Shown: positions 25,267-34,886, counted from the stretch's first letter. The stretch is 53,553 nt of DNA from Synergistaceae bacterium (GCA_017439345.1 JAFSJJ010000026.1:1-53553), one strand, 5' to 3'. The notes: generated from the letters alone by a model not told the origin. Numbers and translations: made by a program.

Positions 25267-25942
25267 CGCCGTTCTCTTCCTCTTTTCTATCCGTCCAGAC
25301 TTCGTTAATATCCGAAATTCCGGAACTCATTTTATCTGCTGCTGCAAGAATCTTCTCATAGAGTCTCTCGAAAGGCTGCCTTGATGCTGCTGTCAGTCCT
25401 GTTGACCATACGCGCCCTGAAGTTATGTTATACGGAATGCGTTTATGCAGCGGCAAATCTTCTGCAACCGGATAATCACGCTCTGATATAATCTGATTGG
25501 CTATTTTCGTCATCACTGCGTTGTCATAGCCGACTTTCACCAGGGGGAGCTGAGCCTTGCCTTTGCCGAATTTCTCTGCTGTAGAGTACATGACTCCCAG
25601 ATTAGAAAGCGAGAAGAAATCAGGCCTTACCGGTACAATCGTAATATCAGCGAATTCAATTGCCTTTCTTGAAACGTCCTCTAAACTCGGCGGACAGTCA
25701 ATAACAATCCATTCTTCGGGAGCGTCTGCGTCAGAGTCCTCTAATTCAGATTTAATGCGCAATGACTCATGAAAATAATTCTTCATGAAACCCAGTGCAT
25801 CCGAAAAGTTTCGCGACGGGTCTAAATCAACTGCAAGAACTTTATTATGTCTGACAAGGGCTATCTGAGCAAGAATAACTGCAAGAGTTGTCTTACCGAC
25901 TCCGCCCTTACGATTCAAAACAGCGACTGCAATTTTTGACAT
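25253..25942 (-). CDS. ParA/MinD-type P-loop ATPase
   Basis: A 229-residue protein with a deviant Walker A KGGVGKTT at 12-19, VDLDPSRN at about 38-45 and Walker B IDCPP at 81-85. These place it among ParA/Soj/MinD-like ATPases that position cargo such as plasmids, chromosome origins or protein clusters. It lacks an N-terminal DNA-binding domain and a clear amphipathic membrane tail. No parB lies nearby, which argues against ordinary chromosome partition; its partner is the acidic protein overlapping its 3' end. A DMT transporter and trpF lie just upstream on the same strand. Confidence 0.85.
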   Translation of the reverse strand: MSKIAVAVLNRKGGVGKTTLAVILAQIALVRHNKVLAVDLDPSRNFSDALGFMKNYFHESLRIKSELEDSDADAPEEWIVIDCPPSLEDVSRKAIEFADITIVPVRPDFFSLSNLGVMYSTAEKFGKGKAQLPLVKVGYDNAVMTKIANQIISERDYPVAEDLPLHKRIPYNITSGRVWSTGLTAASRQPFERLYEKILAAADKMSSGISDINEVWTDRKEEENGDENI

Positions 25943-25978
25943 TTTATTTAATCACCTTTTTATATACGTATAAAATTT

Positions 25979-26836
25979 TTACTGCGCTCTGATTATTATA
26001 ATAATCGATAATAGCACAATTGCAAAACCTGTGAAATTTATTACGTGTACTGCTTCATTATATATTATTAACCCTACAAGGACTGCTGTAACCGGCTCAA
26101 TCGAAGCTATGACAGGTGCGAGACTCGTGTTATTTATTTTTCTCAATCCGTTATAATACAACAAATATGCTAACGATGTCGGGATTAGTCCATAAAGAAA
26201 GCTCAAGCCCAAAATTTTTATATTACTTAAAGCATAACTTACAGGGGGAACCGTGAATATTCCCAAGAATAATAATGCTGCTAAATAACTATATGCACTG
26301 ATTATAATCGAGTCAATTTTCTCTCCTGCGAGTTTGCCGAACACTGCCGACATTCCATAGCCGAAGCCTGAGCCTAGACCGTAAAGAATTCCTGCAAGTG
26401 ATATATTATCAGAGTCAAATTTTCCTCCTGTTACGGTCAAGATACAGCCCAGAATATTTAACGCTAATGCAAAGAGCTTAAGACTCGAAAACTTCTCGTG
26501 AAAAATTATCCTGCTGGCTATTCCAGTGAAGACAGGCGCACTGTACATTAAGACCGCTGCGACTCCGACTCCGTTGAGCTTGATTGAATTGCTGTAGAAT
26601 ATATTAAATGCTCCCTGTGAGACAAGGCCAAGCAATGCACATGTTAATAAAGTCTTTGAGTCAATCATAAAAACTTTTCTGCCGTGTTTTATCAACGCAA
26701 GGGCTGACATAATTACGAATGCGAATAACATTCTAAGAAAGCTCATTAACTGGACGCTGACTCCCAAAGAGCTTAACTCATTAACGAATATTCCGATTAT
26801 GCCCCATAAAATTCCGGATATAAATATATAGAGCAA
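25979..26836 (-). CDS. EamA/DMT family transporter
   Basis: The 285-residue protein is made of about ten hydrophobic helices arranged as two EamA repeats, with internal similarity such as ILWGIIGIFVNELSS in the first half. Substrate cannot be told from sequence; family members export amino acids, sugars or metabolites. It starts five bases after the trpF stop and probably shares its transcript. Confidence 0.85.
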   Translation of the reverse strand: MLYIFISGILWGIIGIFVNELSSLGVSVQLMSFLRMLFAFVIMSALALIKHGRKVFMIDSKTLLTCALLGLVSQGAFNIFYSNSIKLNGVGVAAVLMYSAPVFTGIASRIIFHEKFSSLKLFALALNILGCILTVTGGKFDSDNISLAGILYGLGSGFGYGMSAVFGKLAGEKIDSIIISAYSYLAALLFLGIFTVPPVSYALSNIKILGLSFLYGLIPTSLAYLLYYNGLRKINNTSLAPVIASIEPVTAVLVGLIIYNEAVHVINFTGFAIVLLSIIIIIRAQ

Positions 26837-26840
26837 TTAA

Positions 26841-27461
26841 TTATTTTCTCCCTTGATTAGCTTCACGGACAGCGAGAATGAATTTCATGACCTTCCTGTA
26901 ATCTTTCACTTTATTTGACTCGACTCCTGAGCTGACGTTCAAAGCAAAAGGTTTTGGATTTACCTGCAATGCATCGTGAATATTTTCCGGAGTCAATCCT
27001 CCTGAGAGAAAGAAATTGCGCCTGACATTGCCTAACAACGACCAGTCGAAAGACTTCCCAGAACCTGCGATGCCTCCGTCCAGCATGACATAATCAGCCG
27101 TTGTGTACATTGCTTTGTCTGCATCGATAGGCTTTGCAACTTTTACAACTTTCATAATCGGACAGCGTATATATTCTCTTAGAGCTGCTATGTATTCCGC
27201 TGTCTCGTCGCCGTGAAGCTGAACCATGTCAAGCCCGGCCGTTTCCATCGTGATAGCTACGTTTCTCAGTGAAGCATTTGCGAAGACTCCTACTGTCTTA
27301 ATTCCCTTTCTCAATTTAGAACGTAAAAGCCCAGCATGTTCAGGAGCTATGAAGTGCCTGCTCTTGGTCGCGAATACGAAGCCTACGAAATCCGGGACAA
27401 GTTCGTTCATTATGCCTATTTCTACTTCGTGTGTTATTCCGCAGATTTTTACTTTTGTCAT
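26841..27461 (-). CDS. trpF: Phosphoribosylanthranilate isomerase
   Basis: The 206-residue TIM-barrel enzyme of tryptophan synthesis shows catalytic Cys7 (VKICGIT) and Asp128 (VMLDGG), plus QLHGDE near 81 and the phosphate-binding FFLSGGLTPENI. It is complete. No other trp gene lies in the window, so trpF is detached from a trp operon. Its upstream gap shows no obvious attenuator or T-box. Confidence 0.95.
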   Translation of the reverse strand: MTKVKICGITHEVEIGIMNELVPDFVGFVFATKSRHFIAPEHAGLLRSKLRKGIKTVGVFANASLRNVAITMETAGLDMVQLHGDETAEYIAALREYIRCPIMKVVKVAKPIDADKAMYTTADYVMLDGGIAGSGKSFDWSLLGNVRRNFFLSGGLTPENIHDALQVNPKPFALNVSSGVESNKVKDYRKVMKFILAVREANQGRK

Positions 27462-27533
27462 GATTAACTCCCTTCATTTATATTTATATTTATTATATTA
27501 TTAGGGCTGTTGGGACTCTGCAATTTATTTGCT

Positions 27534-27668
27534 TTATGCTTTAGTCTGTGCTGTCTTCAGTGATGAAGCTATTGCACTCGATATAGTCTCTAACGGCAAA
27601 CCTGCTGCCTCTTCACGAGCATCCTCAAGTTTGGAACTCTCAAATATCCAGTCTATATCATCGTACAT
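27534..27668 (-). pseudogene. Short ORF duplicating the C-terminal part of the neighbouring Rpn-type gene
   Basis: A 44-residue frame starts at ATG 27668 behind GGAGGAAATC and reads MYDDIDWIFESSKLEDAREE before diverging. The Rpn gene next door carries MYDWIFESSKLEDAREEAA at about 27846-27902. DNA identity between the two covers roughly 27600-27685 and 27840-27920, including the GGAGGA before the ATG. It looks like a tandem partial duplication with a different tail. Expression is possible because of the ribosome site. Confidence 0.6.
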
Positions 27669-27686
27669 AATGAGATTTCCTCCATA

Positions 27687-28605
27687 TTATGCGCCTGTAG
27701 TGCTTTGACTCTGAAGTTTAATGTTTACAGAAGCTGCGAGATTTGCAATTACGTCTTCTGCAAGTCCTAAATTCTTCAGACTTTCAATCCATATAGCCGA
27801 AGATCTGTCCGTTGCCTCAGCCGTTGCTTCAGCCCTTGCCTTAGCTGCTGCCTCTTCGCGAGCGTCCTCAAGTTTGGAACTTTCAAATATCCAATCGTAC
27901 ATATAAATTCTCCTCCATTCTATGCTTGCCTTTGATATTGCTAATCGTCTGGCAAGTTCGTTAATATACTCATCGCCCGGAGTCTCTTTGCCTGTCAGGA
28001 AATCAAGAAATGCCCTTAACTTCGGGTTTACGTCATCAGCTTTACCCTTAGCGTTCAGGAAAATAGTAAATGCCCCGTCATCAAGCGCAAGACTCTTTGC
28101 TTCAGTGCAAATATTCTTGAACGTGTAAATTATGTCTGCCCATCTTAAACGGATCGAACATGCATATAAATATCACATATGAATCAGGAATATTCTTATA
28201 GTGCTTCAGATCCTTTCTGCTCCTGCTCCTGTCCCTGTTCAGGACATCTAGTCCCATTGAAAGCTGATACGCCCTCGAACGTCTTGCAAGGTCTTTATTG
28301 TCCGTCGTCTGAATCTCTATGTCGTAAATTTTCCCGTTGTCTGACTTAGCATATAAATCAAATCGAACTCCGCGCGTTCCTAATGTCTCCTTAATACTCT
28401 TCTGAGCTTCAGGAATGCTGATATAATTTATCTCTATATCAGGCAGAATTCTTCTCATCATTTCAGTGCATAATTTCTCATCGCTCATCACTGCACGAAA
28501 CATGAAATCATTTGCAAGAGTCAAATTCTCCCAGCGTTCTTCAATCGGGATTAGGGCTTCTATGTCCTGTAATATTTTATTTTCAAGTATTTTATCGAGA
28601 GCCAT
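27687..28605 (-). pseudogene. Rpn/YhgA-like PD-(D/E)XK nuclease (putative transposase family), frameshifted
   Basis: The first frame (28605-28102) encodes 167 residues: IPIEERWENLTLANDFMFR, RFDLYAKSDNGKIYDIEIQT (the D...E-x-Q nuclease core) and FICMFDPFKMGRH. There the frame breaks. Removing one of the two A bases of the coding strand at 28130-28131 restores IYTFKNICTEAKSLALDDG and the frame then runs to the stop at 27687, including FLNAKGKADDV and an Ala/Glu-rich helix. The repaired product would have about 305 residues, the usual length for this family. The family cuts DNA and is linked to RecA-independent recombination. One indel may also be an assembly error. Confidence 0.85.
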
Positions 28606-28634
28606 ATATTTTTCACCGTGAATGCAAAATAAAA

Positions 28635-28664
28635 CAGCAGAGCCGACAAACTCAAGCCCTGCTG
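28635..28664 (-). terminator. Terminator after the NhaC-type antiporter gene
   Basis: On the minus strand CAGCAGGGC pairs with GCTCTGCTG (nine pairs, one G-U) around a 12-base loop, followed by TTTTATTTTG (28634 downward). It lies 26 bases beyond the antiporter stop. Confidence 0.85.
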
Positions 28665-28689
28665 AAAATTATATCAGTCAGCAAATAAA

Positions 28690-30156
28690 TTACTCTTTCA
28701 CTAACTGCGCTTTCACCAACTGGACTTCAGGTTCTCCCGGCAGCCTGAACAACGGAATGAATCTATCAAGCCCCGTGAACGTCAATATTAACATCGAGAG
28801 TACTGCAATCCACGCAAGATAATTATGCATGATAATATCAAATATACTGACAGTGCCTTCTGCTACAGGGTACACAGCGTAAGTTATGCCTACAAAGAAT
28901 GCTAAATACACGTGCCACGGAATTAACTGAGAGCCGAACACTCCCATAGCATCAGCAAACGTAGCGTTTCTCAGCGCAAGTTTGTACATAGCTTTATCAT
29001 CGCCTTTAACGTTCTTGTCTGTCAAGTCTTTTATAATCGGACTTATCGTAACTATCTGAGCCATCTCATCAGCAAGGGCAGCGTTGCCTATCAAGCATAA
29101 TAAAGCATTAGCAAACATTAAGTGTCTGACTTTGTGAACGCAATTCATGACGAGTTTTGCTATCGAGTCAAATGCTTCCATCCTGCGCATTACGCCTCCG
29201 AAAGCTCCTATCCAGAGCATCATGACTATAACCCAGCTTCCTGCTTCTGCAAACGATGACTGCACCATCTCTAAGAATTTCATTAAGTCCGTAACTGTCC
29301 CTGCGAAATAACCGCATATTAACGAGCCAAGAATACCTGAGCCGAGACACACAAGGGTATTTGTTCCCATTCCTGCGAGTACAAGCACTATAATTAACGG
29401 TATTACCATATAATAAGGCACTCCTGCTTGAACTTGATTCAATAACGTAACTGCTGCCGGCCTCTTGTCTTTAAGAGCGTCCCATACACTTTGAGGAATC
29501 TGAGCTATTGCTTCGTTAGCACTTCCTGCTGTATCAGGAATACCCATATTTACTGCCGCAAAGTAAAAAGCTATGGCACCGCACACTAGACACAAAAACG
29601 ACCATACGCCCTGATGTCTGACTCTGTCGACTATTGCAACTCCCTGAAGGCTTGAACTTACGACCGTAGTATCAGATATTAAGCCTATATTATCTCCAAA
29701 GCATGAACCGCCGGCTATTGCTGCTATAGTCAAGACCTGACTGCCTCCGACAATGTGATTCAGCCATAAGAATATCGGCGCACAGGCTGCGAACGTTCCC
29801 CATGATGTTCCTGTTGCTATTGAGAGAATTGCTGTAACTAGTAATGCTGTCATCGCTACAAGTTTTGCTGTTAATCCAAGTGAGAGAGCCATATTGATTA
29901 TCGAAGCTGCGACTCCTGTTTCCATGAAGCACGTTGCAACAGCGTAGGCCATCTGCAATATCAGGAAGACCACGAGAATATGCTTTAAATTTTCGATTGC
30001 TGCGTCCATCAAGTCATTGAATCTTAATTTGCCTATTATCATTCCGATTAGAATCGCATAGACAAGGGCTAAGGGTGCTGCTAAGAGAATATCAAGCCCA
30101 AGCCTCATTAAGACACCAAGAACCAGCACAGGGCTTAATTTTAGTAAAGCTATCAT
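28690..30156 (-). CDS. Na+/H+ antiporter NhaC family protein
   Basis: A 488-residue membrane protein with about 11-12 helices. Family landmarks are ATGTSWGTFAACAPIF near 113 and GGSCFGDNIGLISDTTVVSSS near 149. It exchanges sodium for protons, or may exchange organic anions such as malate/lactate, as some NhaC homologues do. A charged tail ends in VQLVKAQLVKE. The start ATG 30156 is preceded by CAGGAGTG. The 83-base gap upstream of it holds only AT-rich sequence. Confidence 0.88.
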   Translation of the reverse strand: MIALLKLSPVLVLGVLMRLGLDILLAAPLALVYAILIGMIIGKLRFNDLMDAAIENLKHILVVFLILQMAYAVATCFMETGVAASIINMALSLGLTAKLVAMTALLVTAILSIATGTSWGTFAACAPIFLWLNHIVGGSQVLTIAAIAGGSCFGDNIGLISDTTVVSSSLQGVAIVDRVRHQGVWSFLCLVCGAIAFYFAAVNMGIPDTAGSANEAIAQIPQSVWDALKDKRPAAVTLLNQVQAGVPYYMVIPLIIVLVLAGMGTNTLVCLGSGILGSLICGYFAGTVTDLMKFLEMVQSSFAEAGSWVIVMMLWIGAFGGVMRRMEAFDSIAKLVMNCVHKVRHLMFANALLCLIGNAALADEMAQIVTISPIIKDLTDKNVKGDDKAMYKLALRNATFADAMGVFGSQLIPWHVYLAFFVGITYAVYPVAEGTVSIFDIIMHNYLAWIAVLSMLILTFTGLDRFIPLFRLPGEPEVQLVKAQLVKE

Positions 30157-30239
30157 GATTTAGTTTTCACTCCTGAAAGAAAATTTTTATTATTATAATA
30201 CCTGATTTTATAATTCACAGGGTGCACAAAGTTATTACA

Positions 30240-32222
30240 TCATTTCTCAAGTTTTGCTATGATGTCGCGGATCATTGCTGCCTTCTCAAAGTCAAGAGAA
30301 CTTACAGCGTCCCACATTAATTCTTCAAGGGTCTTAACGTCAAGTCTTTCGAGATAATTTTTGCTCTTGGCCTGAGTCCTTGCTCCTGATTTATTCTTCT
30401 CGTCAAATGCTCCTGCCAGCTCCGGAGGCAGTAAATCAGCTACGTCTTTAATTATGCTCTGAGGAGTAATATTATTTGCTTTATTATAGGCAATTTGTTT
30501 CTCACGTCTTCTCTTGGTCTCACCAACTGCTTTGCTGATGCTCTCTGTGATATTATCTGCGTATAAAATTATTTTGCTGTCGATATTTCTTGCTGCACGT
30601 CCCATTATCTGAATTAATGAACGATACGAACGCAAATAGCCTTCTCTGTCAGCGTCAAGAATTGCAACAAGAGTAACTTCAGGCAAGTCCATCCCTTCAC
30701 GCAATAAATTTATTCCTACAAGAACGTCAACATTTCCTGCTCTCAAATCGCGTATTAACTCTGCACGCTCGAAAGTATTTAACTCAGAGTGAATATATTT
30801 GACCTTAAACTTTAACTCAGTGAGATAGTCTGCTAAGTCCTCAGAAGCCCTCTTTGTCAGAGTCAGAACTAATGCGCGCTGATTCTTAGCTGCTGTATCT
30901 CGTAACTTGTCGATTAAGTCATCAATTTGATTCACTGCCGGCAAAATTTCTACTTCAGGGTCAGGGATCCCTGTTGGTCTGATAATTTGCTCTATGACTC
31001 TTGACGATGCTTTAAGCTCATAATCTCCAGGAGTTGCCGAGACAAATATTGCCTGATTAATTTTCCCCTCGAACTCGTGCCACTCTAAAGGCCTGTTATC
31101 TAAACATGAAGGGAGTCTGAAGCCATTCTCAACTAAAACTTTTTTGCGGGCTCTGTCTCCGTTGAACATTCCCCGAACTTGAGGCAAAGTGATATGAGAC
31201 TCATCTACTATCATGATAAAGTCATCAGGAAAGAAATCTATTAACGTTCCTGGAGCTTCACCGTGTTTGCGTCCGTCAAGATACACCGAATAATTCTCGA
31301 TTCCTGAGCAGTAACCGGCCTCATTAAGCATTTCGAGATCATAAAGAGTCCGCATCTTGATTCTCTGAGCTTCTATATGCTTGCCTTGTGAAATAAATTC
31401 TTGTTCAGCCTTTGCGAGTTCGTCTTGAATCATCGGTGCTGCCTTCTCGATTGCATCTCTTTGAGTCACGTAATGCTGGGCAGGAAATATTGAAGCCTGT
31501 GAAACTTTTTCGATTATGCGTCCTGTTAAAGGGTTAGTGATGTCAATGCGTTCAATTTCGTCATCAAAGAAAGTGACTCGAATGCACCTGTCCTCTTCGT
31601 AAGCCGGGAATATCTCGACAGTGTCGCCCCTGACTCTGAACTTGCCTGCCTCAAGATTATAATCATTGCGTTCGTAATAATTATTTACAAGACTCGATAA
31701 GAATTCGTGCTGATCGACTTTGTCATTGACTCGAAAATAAATTATTGCATCTTCGTAATTTTCGCGTTTGCCCAGTCCGTAAATGCATGAGACACTCGCA
31801 ACAACGATAACATCATGACGTTCGATTAATGCCTTAGTAGCTGCTAATCTCAATCTTTCGATTCTGTCATTAACGCTTGCATCTTTCTCTATATAAGTAT
31901 CGCTTGAAGGGATATATGCTTCAGGCTGGTAATAGTCATAATAGCTCACGAAATAACGAACTGCATTCTCAGGGAAAAAATTTTTGAACTCGCTGTATAA
32001 CTGGGCTGCCAGAGTCTTATTATGAGCAAGGACTAACGCAGGACGATTCAAATTTGTAATTACATTTGCAACTGTGAAAGTCTTTCCGCTGCCTGTAACT
32101 CCCATTAGGGTCTGGAATCTGCTGCCTGATTTAATGCTCTGAGTCAATGCTTCGATTGCTTGATCTTGATCTCCTGAGGGCGCAAAGTGTGAATGAAGCA
32201 CAAAATGTTTTGATTTATCCAT
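30240..32222 (-). CDS. uvrB: Excinuclease ABC subunit B
   Basis: The 660-residue damage-recognition helicase of nucleotide excision repair. Walker A GVTGSGKT is at 41-48, the beta-hairpin YYDYYQPEAYIP near 93-104, and helicase motifs VDESHITLPQVRGM and ILDADREGYLRSYRSLIQI follow. A C-terminal UVR motif (DFEKAAMIRDII) binds UvrC. Length is normal. It is divergent from the GmrSD-like gene across an 82-base shared promoter region. Confidence 0.98.
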   Translation of the reverse strand: MDKSKHFVLHSHFAPSGDQDQAIEALTQSIKSGSRFQTLMGVTGSGKTFTVANVITNLNRPALVLAHNKTLAAQLYSEFKNFFPENAVRYFVSYYDYYQPEAYIPSSDTYIEKDASVNDRIERLRLAATKALIERHDVIVVASVSCIYGLGKRENYEDAIIYFRVNDKVDQHEFLSSLVNNYYERNDYNLEAGKFRVRGDTVEIFPAYEEDRCIRVTFFDDEIERIDITNPLTGRIIEKVSQASIFPAQHYVTQRDAIEKAAPMIQDELAKAEQEFISQGKHIEAQRIKMRTLYDLEMLNEAGYCSGIENYSVYLDGRKHGEAPGTLIDFFPDDFIMIVDESHITLPQVRGMFNGDRARKKVLVENGFRLPSCLDNRPLEWHEFEGKINQAIFVSATPGDYELKASSRVIEQIIRPTGIPDPEVEILPAVNQIDDLIDKLRDTAAKNQRALVLTLTKRASEDLADYLTELKFKVKYIHSELNTFERAELIRDLRAGNVDVLVGINLLREGMDLPEVTLVAILDADREGYLRSYRSLIQIMGRAARNIDSKIILYADNITESISKAVGETKRRREKQIAYNKANNITPQSIIKDVADLLPPELAGAFDEKNKSGARTQAKSKNYLERLDVKTLEELMWDAVSSLDFEKAAMIRDIIAKLEK

Positions 32223-32304
32223 AAGAAATTATTATTCTCCCGTGAAAAATTTAGCATATTATAATATTAATATAATTTATTCACCGGAGGCAGAATTTTT
32301 TATC
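32223..32304. promoter_or_regulatory. Divergent promoter region between uvrB and the GmrSD-like gene
   Basis: The gap contains TATAAT at 32260-32265 and again at 32271-32276 on the plus strand, in very AT-rich DNA. Matching -35 boxes are poor. It must serve uvrB leftward and the restriction gene rightward. No LexA-like palindrome was recognised. Confidence 0.35.
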
Positions 32305-34395
32305 ATGAAAGCTGAATCTATATATCTTCTTGTGCATATAATTAACCCCAACGGAAGACTATTCAGGATACCTGTTTATCAGCGAAATTACGACTGGAGC
32401 GAAGATCACTGCAAGAGGCTGCTTGATGACATCGAACGCATTATTAACGGACACCAGCAAAAACACTTTCTCGGCTCTATGGTCTACCTTGCTTCAAATG
32501 ACGGCGGAATGTTCCAGAATTTTATCGTCATTGACGGCCAGCAGAGACTTACTACTGTTATGATTATCTTGAAGGCTCTGTGTGAATGCGCAAAGAAACT
32601 TGATGATATAAACACATTAAATCTTATAACGGGTATTCTTTACAACAGCAACTTTTCTGAATCAAGGCTCAAGTTAAAGGCTTCCATGTCAGACGACAAA
32701 AATTTTGCAGCTCTTCTTGAAGACAGACTTGATGACATCGACAAGGACAGCAGGATACTTATTAATCACGAATTATGCCTTAACCGAATAGAAAAATGGA
32801 CAGCTTCAGGAATTACGACAGGGGAAATTTTGAACGCCCTTCACTTTCTGCAAGTTGTATCGATTACATTGACCGAAGGCGAGGACGACCCTCAAATGAT
32901 ATTCGAGAGCATTAACTCAACCGGACTCGATTTGTCGAACGCTGACTTGATACGCAACTTCTTACTCATGAGCGACCCTGATCAAGAAAGATTATTCAAA
33001 GATTACTGGCTTCCGATTGAACGCAATCTCAAAGAAGTAAATGATTATACGAATCTTAATAACTTTTTCGCGCATTACATGATATTCAAGACAAATTCAC
33101 CTGTTGACAACAATAAATATTTATATCGAAACTTTACGGACTTCTTCAGAAAACAGAATTACACTCACGAGCAGATATTAAGAGAGCTGAAGCCTTTATC
33201 AGAAATATATATGTCATTCGTCAGGCCGCTTAGTAAAGAACAGCAGAAATATCCTTCTGAAGTAATCAAATCTCTTGACGGACTCAGAGTCCTTAAGCAG
33301 ACTACGTTTTATCCGTTTATGCTTCATGTCTTCGATGATTATGAACACGGCGTTATTAATTCTGAAACTCTCTCAAAAGTTATGAAATTTATTCTGTCTT
33401 ATATCCTCCGCAGGGTAGTTTGCAGGGTTACGAGCAATTCATTACGAGGGTTTGCAGCCTCATTGTATTCAAGGGTCTTCAAGGTCGAAGCTAACAAGGC
33501 AAAATATTATGAAGCAGTGAATAAATTTATCTCTACACTTCAGACCAAAGACGCTATGCCGCCGTATGATGACTTAAGGAACGCATTAATCAACGAAGAT
33601 TTGTACTCGCAAAAGGCTCTGTGCAGATTCATTCTGAATGAGATTGAGAACGGGGACTCTAAAGAAATATTAAGCTCTGATAATCTTACAATTGAACATA
33701 TTATGCCTCAGAACTTGAATCCCGAATGGAAGAGAATAATTACAGAAGACGAGCATCAACACTGGCTGCATACTTTGGGAAATCTGACTCTCAGCGGCAG
33801 TAACTCTAGACTCTCGAATAAAAGTTTTCGTGAGAAGCAAATTACATTGCGCGAATCAAAAGCAGTGAAGCTCAATTCGGACGTTATTAATCAAAGTACT
33901 TGGACTTCAAGAGAGATTCAAAACAGGGGCAGGAGACTTGCTAAGATCATAACAGACAGATTCAATACAGAAAAAATCAGTGACCCTGACTTAGCCTTTG
34001 AAGCTATTACGAAAATTACACTTGATGATGACTTTGACAGCGTAATGAGTTCACATCTTGAAGCGTTCGTGTTCGATGATGAGGATTACGTACAGAAATA
34101 TTTTGCGTTAATGCTCGTTGACATAACAAAGCTGCTTGACGAGATAAAGCCCGGTGTACTTGAAACACTTGCTCAGGAAAATTATTCATTCAGGACGGGC
34201 AGCAGAGTCTTTATCACATATGAACCTGCGGCAAACAAACTCAGGACTCCCCGTGAAATCAGAGACGGAATATTTATAGATATAGGCTCGATAGCTGCAA
34301 ATGACATCATGAAATTTATTAGCTCATTATTCGAGAAGTTCGAGGTCAGCAAGTCAAGATTCTATATCCTGATAAATGATAAGACTCACAAATAA
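32305..34395 (+). CDS. GmrSD-like type IV restriction protein (DUF262 + DUF1524)
   Basis: The 696-residue protein joins an N-terminal DUF262 domain (FRIPVYQRNYDW near 20-31; the ParB-like DGQQRLTT at about 77-84; FESINSTGLDLSNADLIRNF) to a DUF1524 HNH nuclease domain (EHIMPQNL near 465; LGNLTLSGSNSRLSNKSF near 490). GmrSD enzymes use NTP to cut DNA with modified bases. About 130 residues after the nuclease form a further domain (KTHK end) that I cannot name with certainty; it may be DUF5655-like. I chose ATG 32305, after CGGAGG, over an ORF start at 32242 that overlaps a -10-like box. No methyltransferase lies nearby, consistent with a stand-alone type IV system. Confidence 0.85.
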   Translation: MKAESIYLLVHIINPNGRLFRIPVYQRNYDWSEDHCKRLLDDIERIINGHQQKHFLGSMVYLASNDGGMFQNFIVIDGQQRLTTVMIILKALCECAKKLDDINTLNLITGILYNSNFSESRLKLKASMSDDKNFAALLEDRLDDIDKDSRILINHELCLNRIEKWTASGITTGEILNALHFLQVVSITLTEGEDDPQMIFESINSTGLDLSNADLIRNFLLMSDPDQERLFKDYWLPIERNLKEVNDYTNLNNFFAHYMIFKTNSPVDNNKYLYRNFTDFFRKQNYTHEQILRELKPLSEIYMSFVRPLSKEQQKYPSEVIKSLDGLRVLKQTTFYPFMLHVFDDYEHGVINSETLSKVMKFILSYILRRVVCRVTSNSLRGFAASLYSRVFKVEANKAKYYEAVNKFISTLQTKDAMPPYDDLRNALINEDLYSQKALCRFILNEIENGDSKEILSSDNLTIEHIMPQNLNPEWKRIITEDEHQHWLHTLGNLTLSGSNSRLSNKSFREKQITLRESKAVKLNSDVINQSTWTSREIQNRGRRLAKIITDRFNTEKISDPDLAFEAITKITLDDDFDSVMSSHLEAFVFDDEDYVQKYFALMLVDITKLLDEIKPGVLETLAQENYSFRTGSRVFITYEPAANKLRTPREIRDGIFIDIGSIAANDIMKFISSLFEKFEVSKSRFYILINDKTHK

Positions 34396-34399
34396 TTTA

Positions 34400-34414
34400 C
34401 ATACGTGATATAAT
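34400..34414 (+). promoter_or_regulatory. Candidate extended -10 promoter for the HIT gene
   Basis: TGATATAAT ends at 34414, giving TGn-TATAAT. No good -35 box is seen at the usual distance, which extended -10 promoters tolerate. It starts 5 bases after the GmrSD stop and 133 bases before the HIT ATG. Confidence 0.35.
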
Positions 34415-34547
34415 CTTACGCTATGAATCATAAATCAAGATTTTCCGCGAATATAAAATTTACGTATAATTTTAATTGTGAACAATATGAATATGTTATA
34501 AAATTGCTCTGTGTTATTCCCAGACAGAATAAGGGGTCTTAAATTTT

Positions 34548-34886
34548 ATGAATGATTGTATTTTTTGCAAGATAGCTAACGGAGAAATTCCGGCAGAAAT
34601 TATATACACTGACGATAATATTACAGTGTTCAAAGATGCAAATCCCCAAGCACCAGTTCATGTACTTGTTATCCCGAAACAGCATTATGACTCTGCAATC
34701 GCTGTGAAAGATAATTCAGTATTCGCAAATCTCGTTGCAGGTGCTGTGAAAGCTGCCCATGATCTCGGCCTTGATGAGAAAGGCTACAGAATGGTAATTA
34801 ATACAGGTGAACAGGGCGGTCAAACTGTCAATCACATTCACTTGCATTTACTCGCAGGACGTAATCTCGGCTGGCCTCCAGGCTAG
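34548..34886 (+). CDS. HIT family (HinT-like) nucleotide hydrolase
   Basis: A 112-residue histidine-triad protein: N-terminal CIFCKIANGEIPA with the paired Cys often seen in bacterial HinT, VHVLVIPKQHYDS in the middle and the catalytic HIHLH triad at 96-100. It hydrolyses purine nucleoside phosphoramidates. Complete and of normal length. rpsU follows 71 bases later. Confidence 0.95.
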   Translation: MNDCIFCKIANGEIPAEIIYTDDNITVFKDANPQAPVHVLVIPKQHYDSAIAVKDNSVFANLVAGAVKAAHDLGLDEKGYRMVINTGEQGGQTVNHIHLHLLAGRNLGWPPG

